Positions 1 to 6,990 of a stretch of 18,703 bases of DNA are shown here, piece by piece. Every line of letters begins with the position of its first letter. The stretch's first letter is position 1. The notes beneath the pieces were generated by a model. That model saw only the letters and a program-made list of their open reading frames with translations, did not search any database and had not been told where the DNA came from. The stretch comes from Thermoactinomyces sp. DSM 45891. Its GTDB lineage: Bacteria; Bacillota; Bacilli; Thermoactinomycetales; Thermoactinomycetaceae. The position numbers and the translations under genes are program-made. The stretch spans positions 1 to 18,703 of the forward strand of contig NZ_FPJZ01000027.1 of the NCBI RefSeq assembly GCF_900119485.1, in the 5' to 3' direction.

Positions 1-837
1 TCCTGTGCCGCCTTGAGGTCCAATGTCTCCTTGAGCTCCCGTGATGCCTTGAGCCCCCGTGACTCCTTGAGTCCCCGTGATGCCTTGAGCCCCCAAATCC
101 CCTTGAGTCCCGGTAGGTCCCTGAGTTCCCGCATTCCCTTGGGGCCCTGAGGTCCCTTGAGATCCTGCATTTCCTTGAGGCCCAGTAGGTCCTAGAGGTC
201 CCGGAGTTCCAGTGGGTCCGGTAGATCCCGTCGGCGCTTCTAGTCTTACATTAGCCGAACCGGGTGTTACCGTAATTTCTAACGTATCCGATAAAAAGTT
301 GAGTGTATCTCCGAAGCCGAGTGGAACATTTCCATCCGCGCCTGAGTTTCCTTGGACTATAAATAGAAAGTCACCTGTCGCGATCGTCCCAGTTGGTCCT
401 AAGACCCCTTGGGGTCCTGTGACCCCTTGAGGTCCTTGAGGCCCAGTCGGTCCTGCGAATCCCTGAGTTCCAGTTGGCCCTTCTGATGGTCCTGTGGGTC
501 CCGGGGGGCCTTGAGGCCCCGGTGTTCCCGCCGGAGAATCTTCTCCGTCTAATACGTTTTCTAACTTTTGGTTTAAAATCCATTCTTTCTTGGTGATGGT
601 ATTCAGAGTGTCGCGCACACTTGTATTGATCGAAAGTAGATCGTTAAGAGTGGGTTGAAAGGTGGTTGAGACCCCGGGGAGCGTTCCGAGAACGTATTGT
701 AGCTTTTCTCCCTCGGCGTTAATGATATGGCTAAGTCCTACCTCTTCTAACGCAATCGATGACAGTAATAGGTTCACTGCATCGTCTCTCGTAACGGAAA
801 TATTAGGTGAAATATTAGGGATATTAGCTTGAGACAT
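1..837 (-). CDS. collagen-like protein, C-terminus cut by the window edge
   Basis: The frame is open from the ATG at 835-837 to base 1, so 279 codons are visible and the end lies outside the window. An AAGGAGGTG ribosome site at 842-850 supports the start. Seen: a helical leader (about residues 1-100, with LLLSSIALEE and HIINAEGEK), a short Gly-X-Y segment (about 100-150), a non-collagen module with TGDFLFIVQGNSGADGN (about 151-202), then a second Gly-X-Y segment running off the edge. The leader and module closely match those of the gene ending at 856, only 18 bases upstream, so the pair is a tandem duplication and probably one transcript. Collagen-like proteins of spore formers usually sit as glycosylated trimeric filaments on the exosporium or spore surface; that role is inferred here. 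The C-terminal tip domain cannot be seen. Confidence 0.85.
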   Translation of the reverse strand, partial: MSQANIPNISPNISVTRDDAVNLLLSSIALEEVGLSHIINAEGEKLQYVLGTLPGVSTTFQPTLNDLLSINTSVRDTLNTITKKEWILNQKLENVLDGEDSPAGTPGPQGPPGPTGPSEGPTGTQGFAGPTGPQGPQGVTGPQGVLGPTGTIATGDFLFIVQGNSGADGNVPLGFGDTLNFLSDTLEITVTPGSANVRLEAPTGSTGPTGTPGPLGPTGPQGNAGSQGTSGPQGNAGTQGPTGTQGDLGAQGITGTQGVTGAQGITGAQGDIGPQGGTG

Positions 838-855
838 GTCACACCTCCTTACTCC

Positions 856-2505
856 TTATTCAACATCGACCTGCAATACTTGTATATTGGCACGGCCATT
901 ACTTAAGGCATTCAGATCATGGAGAGATATTTGTGCTGGTCCAGTGGTGAAAGCTCCAATTGAAATACCATCGTTGTTTGCCTGTGCCGACATAATCCCA
1001 CCTGGAATTAATACACCGTTTCTCCGAAGTTGACCGCTTATGTTTCCAGTTCCATTTAGCCCAGCTAAAATCAGATATGAACCAGTAGCAATCGTGACAA
1101 AAGTCGCTCCAAGAGTAATATTGTTACCAGTTACGTTACCAGGTGTATTCCATGGAACGGCACCATCCGCAGGGATTGAGAATGTGGGAGCTGCAGCTGC
1201 ATTTAAAGAGCTATTTACTGGGAAGGGGTCACCCGTCGATCCTTGAGGTCCGGTTCCTCCTTGAGGTCCGGTTAGTCCTTGAGGTCCCGTTGGCCCCTGA
1301 GGTCCAGTGTCCCCTTGAGGTCCAGTGTTGCCTTGAGGCCCGGTGTCTCCTTGAGGTCCTGTCGGTCCTTGAGGCCCCGTGTCTCCTTGAGGTCCGGTTA
1401 GTCCTTGAGGCCCCGTATCGCCCTGAGGTCCTGTCGGTCCTTGAGGCCCCGTGTCTCCTTGAGGTCCGGTTAGTCCTTGAGGTCCCGTATCGCCTTGAGG
1501 TCCGGTTAGCCCTTGAGGTCCCGTGTCGCCTTGAGGTCCCGTATCGCCTTGAGGTCCCGTATCGCCTTGAGGCCCCGTGTCGCCTTGAGGTCCCGTATCG
1601 CCTTGAGGTCCCGTATCGCCTTGAGGTCCAGTTCCTCCTTGAGGCCCCGTGATCCCTTGAAGTCCTGTATCGCCTTGAGGCCCGGTGTCTCCTTGAGGTC
1701 CAGTCGGTCCTTGAGGTCCCGTATCGCCTTGAGGTCCAGTCGGTCCTTGAGGTCCCGTATCGCCTTGAGGTCCAGTCGGTCCTTGAGGTCCCGTATCGCC
1801 TTGAGGTCCTATATCGCCTTGGGGTCCTGTGATCCCTTGAGGTCCAGTCGGTCCTTGAGGCCCCGTCGGTCCCGTATCGCCTTGAGGTCCAGTCGGTCCT
1901 GTAGGAACTTCTATCCTTACATCAGCAGAACCAGGTGTTACGTTAATTTCTAATGTATCGGATATAAAGTTAATGATATCTCCGAAATCGACGGGAGCAT
2001 TTCCGTCCGCGCCTGAGTTTCCTTGAACTAAAAATAAGAAATCGCCTGTAGCAAAAGAACCTGTCGGCCCTTGAGGTCCCTGAGGTCCAGTCGGTCCCTG
2101 AGGCCCAGGTGGTCCGGTCGGTCCTGCTGGCCCCTGAGGTCCTGGTGGTCCTCCTGATGAACCGGTCGGTCCTGCTGGTCCTTGGGGTCCTGTTGGCCCT
2201 ACTGTAACAGGTGTGCCTATTGTATTTTCTAACTTTTCGTTTAAAATCCATTCTTTCTTTGCGATTACATTAATTGTGTCGCGAACGCTCTCATTAATAA
2301 GGAATAAGTCGCTAATGGAGGGTTGGAGGGTTGCTGAGACTCCAGGGAGCGTTCCGAGAACGTATTGGATTTTTTCTCCCTCGGCATTAATAATATGGCT
2401 AAGTCCTAACTCTTCTAATGCAATCGAGGAAAGCAACAGATTTACTGCATCTTCTCTCGTAACGGAAATATTAGGTGAAATATTAGGTATATTGGCTTGA
2501 GACAT
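856..2505 (-). CDS. collagen-like protein with BclA-like C-terminal domain
   Basis: A complete 549-residue protein. The ATG at 2503-2505 has an AAGGAGGTA ribosome site just upstream. Domain order: helical leader 1-100; short Gly-X-Y segment 103-149, which contains the only Pro residues in Y position of this protein; globular module about 150-200; long Gly-X-Y stalk about 201-425 built from GPQGDT/GPQGPT/GPQGLT units; and a 124-residue glycine- and beta-rich tip (426-549, starting DPFPVNSSL) that resembles the C1q/TNF-like tip of Bacillus BclA. The expected form is a trimeric filament on the spore surface, with Thr in GPT triplets as likely O-glycan sites; both are inferred from the BclA family. 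It is followed after 18 bases by a paralogue on the same strand. There is no classical signal peptide, which fits a mother-cell-made spore protein. Confidence 0.9.
   Translation of the reverse strand: MSQANIPNISPNISVTREDAVNLLLSSIALEELGLSHIINAEGEKIQYVLGTLPGVSATLQPSISDLFLINESVRDTINVIAKKEWILNEKLENTIGTPVTVGPTGPQGPAGPTGSSGGPPGPQGPAGPTGPPGPQGPTGPQGPQGPTGSFATGDFLFLVQGNSGADGNAPVDFGDIINFISDTLEINVTPGSADVRIEVPTGPTGPQGDTGPTGPQGPTGPQGITGPQGDIGPQGDTGPQGPTGPQGDTGPQGPTGPQGDTGPQGPTGPQGDTGPQGDTGLQGITGPQGGTGPQGDTGPQGDTGPQGDTGPQGDTGPQGDTGPQGDTGPQGLTGPQGDTGPQGLTGPQGDTGPQGPTGPQGDTGPQGLTGPQGDTGPQGPTGPQGDTGPQGNTGPQGDTGPQGPTGPQGLTGPQGGTGPQGSTGDPFPVNSSLNAAAAPTFSIPADGAVPWNTPGNVTGNNITLGATFVTIATGSYLILAGLNGTGNISGQLRRNGVLIPGGIMSAQANNDGISIGAFTTGPAQISLHDLNALSNGRANIQVLQVDVE
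1240..1905 (-). repeat. 18-bp coding minisatellite of the long collagen stalk
   Basis: On the plus strand the motif CCTTGAGGTCC recurs every 18 bases, with 9-base half-units. It encodes alternating GPQ and G-x-T triplets on the minus strand, the first x being D, P, L, I, G or N. Gln is encoded by CAA throughout the stalk. Neighbouring units are nearly identical, as expected from recent slippage expansion. Confidence 0.85.
1906..2058 (-). repeat. dispersed non-collagen module (copy 2 of 3)
   Basis: This segment encodes about 51 residues (TGDFLFLVQGNSGADGN ... VTPGSADVRIEVPTG) inserted between the two Gly-X-Y segments. Further copies lie at about 233-386 and 18364-18519 in the other two collagen-like genes, always at the same place between two collagen segments. 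The stretch 1998-2043 is identical over 46 bases to 18457-18502. It may be a small folded or trimerising unit that interrupts the triple helix; that function is inferred. Confidence 0.75.
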
Positions 2506-2620
2506 GTTATACCTCCTTTAAAATGATTCCTGTTATAGGTATGATTATGATCGAGTTTATGTTCCTGTCCATTTGGGTAAGATGTGCACAAAAAAAAGAG
2601 GCTGAATGCTTGAAAAGAAT

Positions 2621-2643
2621 GGACTGTCACATCCTGACACTCC
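2621..2643 (-). terminator. weak hairpin after the BclA-tip-like gene
   Basis: Read on the minus strand, an imperfect stem pairs GGA-x-TGTCA with TGACA-x-TCC around a 5-base loop, followed by ATTCTTTT. It lies in the 181-base gap between the genes ending at 2687 and starting at 2505. It is short and the T-tract is interrupted, so it may attenuate rather than end transcription. Confidence 0.35.
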
Positions 2644-2686
2644 CTGTTTCCAAGTCTTCATCCTCGTCTGTTTCTGTCTATCTTTC

Positions 2687-3283
2687 TTATACAGGACCTA
2701 ATCTCTTTAATGTCATAGAAGCATTGCTGAGTGGTGTAGTCGCACCAATTAGGGTGTCTAGTAATGGAACAGGTACACCGCTTACATTTCGTAATGTGAT
2801 GGTTGCGTTCGCAGGGACATCGATGATGACGGAACCGGATATTTGTGCTGCGAGACCTATAATACCTGTCAAGTTAATGGCAAAAGTCGATTGGGGAACG
2901 ACTGTGCCATTTACAGTAACGGCAAAAGCGGCTAGCAAACCTAGAAGTGCCCCCACAGCACTCACCTGGAAGTTGATTTCGTACTGGCCTGCTTGAGGTA
3001 GGATGACGTCAGCGGACCCTGTAGTATGTGTAATGTTATTTAATACACCATTATTACTAAATGGCACATTACCTCCCGCTGGGATGGTTAGCGTTATACC
3101 GGTGGATAGATTGTATACTTGTCCATAAGCAGATAGCCCACTCCTATTCTCTAAGGCTACGATACGTCTGTTTAAGTTTGCGATACGTCTTCCAAGTGCC
3201 CCCAGTCTTCTGAAGATTCTCTGGATAATAGAACAATTCGCCGGTGGACAATTACTCTGTGTTGTAACTATTTTCTTCTTCAT
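2687..3283 (-). CDS. BclA-tip-like (C1q-like) protein without collagen stalk
   Basis: About 198 residues. Two ATG codons stand in tandem (3284-3286 and 3281-3283). The GGAGG at 3290-3294 is 3 bases from the first and 6 from the second, so the second is preferred. The N-terminal 45 residues are basic and helical (RIFRRLGALGRRIANLNRR), possibly a coiled coil or anchor, with two Cys near the start. From about residue 50 the chain is a beta-rich domain (AYGQVYNLSTG, FSNNGVLNNITHTTGSADV, LPQAGQYEINFQV) of the kind found at the tip of BclA-like exosporium glycoproteins. No Gly-X-Y repeats are present. It probably belongs to the spore surface, judged by family resemblance and by the two collagen-like genes directly downstream on the same strand. 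It might co-trimerise with them or act as a base-layer partner, which is inference. Confidence 0.8.
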   Translation of the reverse strand: MKKKIVTTQSNCPPANCSIIQRIFRRLGALGRRIANLNRRIVALENRSGLSAYGQVYNLSTGITLTIPAGGNVPFSNNGVLNNITHTTGSADVILPQAGQYEINFQVSAVGALLGLLAAFAVTVNGTVVPQSTFAINLTGIIGLAAQISGSVIIDVPANATITLRNVSGVPVPLLDTLIGATTPLSNASMTLKRLGPV

Positions 3284-3314
3284 CATAGGCCTCCTTCTTC
3301 TAACTATACATATG

Positions 3315-3347
3315 GTGAATCAATTCACTTGGCTTGGATGATTCATC
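3315..3347. promoter_or_regulatory. two adjacent perfect dyads upstream of the BclA-tip-like gene
   Basis: GTGAATCAATTCAC (3315-3328) is a perfect inverted repeat with a 2-base centre, and GATGATTCATC (3337-3347) is a perfect inverted repeat with a 1-base centre. Both share a TGA..TCA core and lie within 65 bases upstream of the minus-strand start at 3283. This is a plausible operator for an unknown regulator. A sigma-E-like -10 (CATACACA, minus strand, 3377-3384) lies further upstream, but its -35 partner is poor. Confidence 0.3.
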
Positions 3348-3456
3348 TATTTTTTCGACCATATATGTCTCATTTTTGTGTATGAAAAAGGCAGTGTTAT
3401 GAGGAACATATTTTCATCGTTTTAAAGAGATGTTTCAAATAGTAGGTATAGTACGG

Positions 3457-3485
3457 TTGCTAACTTTTCAAGCTTTTACTATACT
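3457..3485 (+). promoter_or_regulatory. sigma-A type promoter for the ywiB-like gene and argS
   Basis: TTGCTA at 3457-3462 and TATACT at 3480-3485 are separated by exactly 17 bases and match the vegetative consensus at 4/6 and 5/6. Transcription would begin near 3492, about 55 bases before the preferred start codon of the first gene. Confidence 0.6.
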
Positions 3486-3545
3486 TGATGCATAATAATT
3501 TTAGTGAGGTGTTTGGCATCCGCAAGAACGGGTGCCATTTCCTTT

Positions 3546-3980
3546 ATGAGCCAAAATCAAAAACGTGAAGTCCGAGTACGTGTTGTTTCGATTATTTATT
3601 CTGATCCAGTGGCTGAACCAGAAAGGATCGAACAGGAGATGCCTGGTTCGTTTGAGGAGTCGTGGACAGACTGGAAGATTCGCTATAAAGAAAATCCGGG
3701 TACATCAGAAGAGATAGTCACGATGGTGAGGGCTGGGGAGGACCAGCTTGTAATCATTCGTCGTGGAGGCATTTCGTACCGTCAAGTGTATCGGCCGGAT
3801 GATGTCACGGTGAGTACGATGACAACGCCCGGTGGCAGGATGGAGATGGAAGTGCATACTCATCAATATCGCCGTGAGATGGGACAAGATAGTGGGAAGA
3901 TCGAGTTTTCATTTGAGTTATCGATGAGCGGGCAATCATTAGGGTTGTACGAGCTTACGATTGATTGGTTGGAGGGGTAA
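3546..3980 (+). CDS. DUF1934 family protein (YwiB-like)
   Basis: 144 residues from the ATG at 3546, close to the 142 of Bacillus subtilis YwiB, with the similar part starting right at the N-terminus (MSQNQKREVRVRVVSIIYSD). The same frame opens earlier at GTG 3504 and TTG 3513, near a GAGGTG at 3505-3510, so a start 11-14 codons upstream is possible. ATG 3546 itself has only a weak ribosome site. The protein is a small, mostly beta, soluble chain (QLVIIRRGGISYRQVYR; GKIEFSFELSMSGQ). The family has a calycin-like barrel of unknown function. It sits directly upstream of argS, as in Bacillus; the two genes are 2 bases apart and certainly co-transcribed. Confidence 0.8.
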   Translation: MSQNQKREVRVRVVSIIYSDPVAEPERIEQEMPGSFEESWTDWKIRYKENPGTSEEIVTMVRAGEDQLVIIRRGGISYRQVYRPDDVTVSTMTTPGGRMEMEVHTHQYRREMGQDSGKIEFSFELSMSGQSLGLYELTIDWLEG

Positions 3981-3982
3981 TG

Positions 3983-5653
3983 ATGAGCGTTTTAACGCAG
4001 ATGAAGGAAACGTTGAAAGAGCAGATTAGACAAGCCATTTTACAAGCGGAACTGGTAACGGAGGAACAGATTCCTGATATTTTATTAGAGGTGCCGAAGG
4101 AGAAGAGTCACGGAGATTGGGCTACGAATGTGGCGATGCAGTTGACACGGATTGCCCGTCGTAATCCACGTGAGATTGCGAATGTGATCGTAGAGAAACT
4201 AGACCAATCCAAAGCACAGATTCACAAGATCGAGATTGCGGGCCCGGGTTTTATTAACTTTACGATGGATCGTTCTTTTTTAACGGGTGTGGCGCTTGAG
4301 ATTCATAAGCAAAAAGAGGAATTCGGTAGAAGCGGAGCTGGTAAGGGCGAGCGGGTAAATGTGGAGTTTGTGAGTGCTAATCCAACGGGTAGTCTTCATC
4401 TCGGACATGCACGCGGGGCCGCGGTCGGGGATGCATTGTGCAATGTATTGGATGCGGCTGGTTATGATGTAACCCGTGAATATTATATTAATGATGCAGG
4501 CAATCAGATGAACAAGATGGCCTTATCCCTAGAAGCGCGTTATTTCGAGGGTTTGGGAATAGATTGGGAATTTCCAGAGGACGGGTACCATGGACAGGAT
4601 ATGGTACAAATTGCGGAGCAAATCATCGAGGTGGACGGTAAAAAGTGGGCTGAGGTAGATGGCTCTGAGCGTTTAACTTATTTTCAGGAAGTGGGACGTG
4701 AGAAGCTACTTAACAAGATTGAGACGGATCTAAAAGGGTACCGTGTCGGCTTTGATAAGTGGTTTAGTGAGAAGTCTCTCTATGAATCGAATGTGATCGA
4801 GCAAACGTTAGAAGAGTTAAAGAATCAGGGTTGTACGTACGAACAAGATGGCGCTCTCTGGCTACGTTCTACGGATTTCGGTGATGACAAGGACCGTGTG
4901 CTGGTGAAACAAGATGGTTCCTATACCTATCTTACACCTGATATTGCGTACCATCGGAATAAATTAAGTCGTGGCTTCGATCGTCTGATTAATATTTGGG
5001 GTGCGGATCATCACGGATATATTGCTCGGATGAAGGCGGCTTTGCAAGCGTTAGGACATTCGTCTGATACGCTTGATGTGATGATTATTCAGCTTGTGAA
5101 GCTTTTCCAAGGTGGAGAAGTAGTGAAGATGTCGAAGCGTACAGGGAAAGCGGTTACGTTGGTCGATTTGATGGAAGAAGTAGGGGTTGATGCGACTCGT
5201 TATTTCTTCGCGATGCGTAGCCAAGATACACATTTGGACTTTGATATGGATTTGGCGATGAGTCAGTCGAATGAGAATCCTGTATACTATGTACAATATG
5301 CCCATGCACGGATTCATAGTGTGTTTCGTCAAGCTGGTGAGAAAGGGATCGCTGTTTCGTTTGACCCTGCGATCTTGAGCCGGTTGTCGGAAGATGCGGA
5401 GTATGATTTGTTACAAAAACTAGCTGAGTTTCCAGATGAGATCGCATCTGCGGCGGCGGCCATCGCTCCGCACCGTGTGATTCGCTATTTATATGATTTG
5501 TCGACACAGTTTCATAGTTACTATGGTGCGCATCGGGTTGTAACAGAGGATGTGGAGTTATCGCAGGCACGTCTAGCATTGCTCGAGTGTACGGCGCAGG
5601 TGATTCGGAACGGATTGAGCCTTGTTGGCGTGACAGCTCCAGAGCGTATGTAA
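3983..5653 (+). CDS. argS: arginyl-tRNA synthetase
   Basis: Class I aminoacyl-tRNA synthetase that charges tRNA-Arg with arginine using ATP in the cytoplasm. At 556 residues it matches the B. subtilis enzyme in length. Seen: an N-terminal Add-1-type tRNA-binding region (about 1-110); the HIGH-type signature SANPTGSLHLGH with H139-L-G-H142; GADHHGY in the catalytic fold; a KMSKS-type loop KMSKRTG at 382-388; and a helical anticodon-binding domain ending RNGLSLVGVTAPERM. Start choice: ATG 3980 overlaps the upstream stop (TAATG), but GGAGG at 3971-3975 is better spaced (7 bases) from ATG 3983. It is essential and co-transcribed with the DUF1934 gene. No T-box leader is apparent. Confidence 0.97.
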   Translation: MSVLTQMKETLKEQIRQAILQAELVTEEQIPDILLEVPKEKSHGDWATNVAMQLTRIARRNPREIANVIVEKLDQSKAQIHKIEIAGPGFINFTMDRSFLTGVALEIHKQKEEFGRSGAGKGERVNVEFVSANPTGSLHLGHARGAAVGDALCNVLDAAGYDVTREYYINDAGNQMNKMALSLEARYFEGLGIDWEFPEDGYHGQDMVQIAEQIIEVDGKKWAEVDGSERLTYFQEVGREKLLNKIETDLKGYRVGFDKWFSEKSLYESNVIEQTLEELKNQGCTYEQDGALWLRSTDFGDDKDRVLVKQDGSYTYLTPDIAYHRNKLSRGFDRLINIWGADHHGYIARMKAALQALGHSSDTLDVMIIQLVKLFQGGEVVKMSKRTGKAVTLVDLMEEVGVDATRYFFAMRSQDTHLDFDMDLAMSQSNENPVYYVQYAHARIHSVFRQAGEKGIAVSFDPAILSRLSEDAEYDLLQKLAEFPDEIASAAAAIAPHRVIRYLYDLSTQFHSYYGAHRVVTEDVELSQARLALLECTAQVIRNGLSLVGVTAPERM

Positions 5654-5674
5654 TAAGGTGTAAAGACAAAGCGT

Positions 5675-5730
5675 AAACGCCTTCCTTGTAGTCTATTTAG
5701 TAGACACGGGAGGGCGTTTGTTTTATTGTT
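5675..5730. terminator. bidirectional terminator between argS and the lipoprotein gene
   Basis: The 11-bp outer stem AAACGCCTTCC / GGAGGGCGTTT (one G-T pair) encloses an inner stem GTCTA / TAGAC. On the plus side it is followed by TTTGTTTTATTG. It lies 21 bases after argS and also directly after the stop of the convergent gene, so it probably serves both. Confidence 0.8.
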
Positions 5731-6313
5731 TGGCTTTTTTGATCTTCTTGATTAATAGAGATAGTTTCATTTCTAGCGAGGGGAATGTTTTTTGATCGGC
5801 TTTGTTGAGATGTTCTGTGTTTCGTTTGGCCCTATTGCCCTTTATATGGAATTGTCCTTGGAATCCGCCCACGGTAGTATAGGTATCGGGTAGGAGGAGA
5901 GAGTCTTTTGATTGTTGTCGACCGAATAAAACGACTTTATCTGATTTTTTCAGAGTGTTAAACCCTAAGGGGGTAATAAAAGGGAGTGTGTCGCCTTTCG
6001 AAGCTTTTCCGCTTAGTGTCTTTGTTACTTTTACAGTTGATTTTACAAAGGTGACTCCGTCAGATTGGAAGGTACTCCGACTGATCACGACACCTTGGAT
6101 GATAATGGAAGATTCTCTGCTTAAACTCTCAATGGAGGGATAGATTTCTCCTATACCGAGTGCCCTCCGAATGATAGTGTCAATTGCAGTTGGTTTTTCG
6201 ATGGAGGCATTTATTATTTCTGTTCTCTTCGCTTGCTGAGCCTCTATCGCTGAATTACAACCTGTCCCCATCAGCAAAACACCTATGATGCATAGGGAAA
6301 GTATTTTTCTCAT
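5723..6313 (-). CDS. small predicted lipoprotein of unknown function
   Basis: 196 residues. The signal sequence is MRKILSLCIIGVLLMGTGC, and cleavage before the Cys (residue 19 from the ATG) would give a lipid-anchored extracytoplasmic protein. The lipobox is imperfect, with Gly at -3. The mature part begins with a polar linker, then a region rich in beta strands (SSIIIQGVVISRST, FVKSTVKVTKTLSG, SDKVVLFGRQQ, TYTTVGGFQGQF) and a basic tail ending KKIKKAKQ. That strand pattern recalls small OB-fold-like domains of secreted Gram-positive lipoproteins, but I do not recognise the family. The GAGGAG ribosome site is 9 bases from a TTG (6314-6316) and 12 from the ATG (6311-6313), so the start could be one codon earlier. 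It is a single gene, convergent with argS and divergent from the gene at 6503. Confidence 0.7.
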   Translation of the reverse strand: MRKILSLCIIGVLLMGTGCNSAIEAQQAKRTEIINASIEKPTAIDTIIRRALGIGEIYPSIESLSRESSIIIQGVVISRSTFQSDGVTFVKSTVKVTKTLSGKASKGDTLPFITPLGFNTLKKSDKVVLFGRQQSKDSLLLPDTYTTVGGFQGQFHIKGNRAKRNTEHLNKADQKTFPSLEMKLSLLIKKIKKAKQ

Positions 6314-6502
6314 CAAAACGAAATTCTCCTCTTCAAGTCTCTTATTCTATTAAATGTGACATCGGGGAGTGAATTTCCTGCAATGTATGAGATAGAGTGA
6401 ACACCTTTATTAATAGTCAATATTTTCTTCATTTCTTAATGCGACATCTGATACAATTTGTTTTGGAAGTACATATGGATGGTAAAATAGGAGGCACATA
6501 AT

Positions 6503-6826
6503 ATGAACAGTCAGTCTAATAGTGGAGATCCATTTCTAGGGAAGTGGGAAACGGAGATCGCTAGCCCGATGGGGAAATTTCCAGTTTCAGTTGAGTTTAC
6601 TTCTCAAGATGGGCAATTAGTAGGAAATGCACAGCAGGGCGAGGATACATTTACGTTTCATCCTTCAGTAGACGGCGATAAATTAAAGTGGTCGATGAAG
6701 ATTACGAAACCGATGAGTATTAATTTGAACTTCGTCGTATCGGTAGACGGGGACAACATGAAAGGTGAGGCGAAGGCTGGTTTCTTCGTTTCATCCAAGT
6801 TAACAGGGCACCGCGTTTCAGTATAA
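6503..6826 (+). CDS. small lipocalin-like beta-barrel protein, function unknown
   Basis: 107 residues from an ATG with AGGAGG at 6489-6494. There is no signal peptide or membrane segment. The chain starts DPFLGKWETEI and consists of alternating strands with repeated V-D-G-D turns (SVDGDKLKWSMKI, SVDGDNMKGEAKAG), ending FFVSSKLTGHRVSV. This pattern matches the short calycin/lipocalin-like domain often fused to the end of metal-dependent hydrolases, here free-standing. It may bind a small hydrophobic ligand, but no ligand can be deduced. A possible extended -10 (TG-A-TACAAT, 6449-6457) lies 45 bases upstream without a clear -35. It has no operon partners: the next gene is convergent and a strong hairpin follows. 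Confidence 0.75.
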   Translation: MNSQSNSGDPFLGKWETEIASPMGKFPVSVEFTSQDGQLVGNAQQGEDTFTFHPSVDGDKLKWSMKITKPMSINLNFVVSVDGDNMKGEAKAGFFVSSKLTGHRVSV

Positions 6827-6858
6827 CGAGCACCCCCACCTATGCTACGGCTTAGATT

Positions 6859-6927
6859 AAAAAGATAAAAAAATAGCCCTTTCATATAAACTTCCTACTG
6901 ATGATGAGGAGCTTTATATGAAAGGGC
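6859..6927 (-). terminator. strong terminator of the prolyl hydroxylase gene, probably bidirectional
   Basis: A perfect 15-bp stem, GCCCTTTCATATAAA (6876-6890) with TTTATATGAAAGGGC (6913-6927), is extended inward by about 5 more pairs after one mismatch. On the minus strand it is followed by TATTTTTTTATCTTTTT (6859-6875), a classic T-tract. On the plus strand only ATTTT follows, so it may weakly terminate the gene at 6503 too. Confidence 0.85.
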
Positions 6928-6990
6928 ATTTTCATTGTATAGGATTTCGAAGTTGGTGACAAATCAAAATGGTGTTTAGATTGCACTGAG

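Noticed and set aside
1143..1953. Long plus-strand ORFs over the collagen-coding repeats, rich in LEV/RSR repeats
   Set aside because: The 9/18-base periodicity keeps all frames free of stops. The minus-strand frame has the ribosome site, leader, module and tip domain, so these are shadows.
2534..2543. Minus-strand CATACCTATA as a sigma-K -10 for the collagen-like operon
   Set aside because: It resembles CATA-N3-TA but is one base too long and has no supporting -35, so it was not listed as a promoter.
2523..2996. Plus-strand ORF of 157 codons overlapping the BclA-tip-like gene
   Set aside because: It lies opposite a well-supported minus-strand gene, and its protein has no recognisable pattern.
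5154..5669. Minus-strand ORF of 171 codons inside argS
   Set aside because: Antisense to a fully recognisable essential gene, with no domain or ribosome site and a composition typical of a shadow frame.
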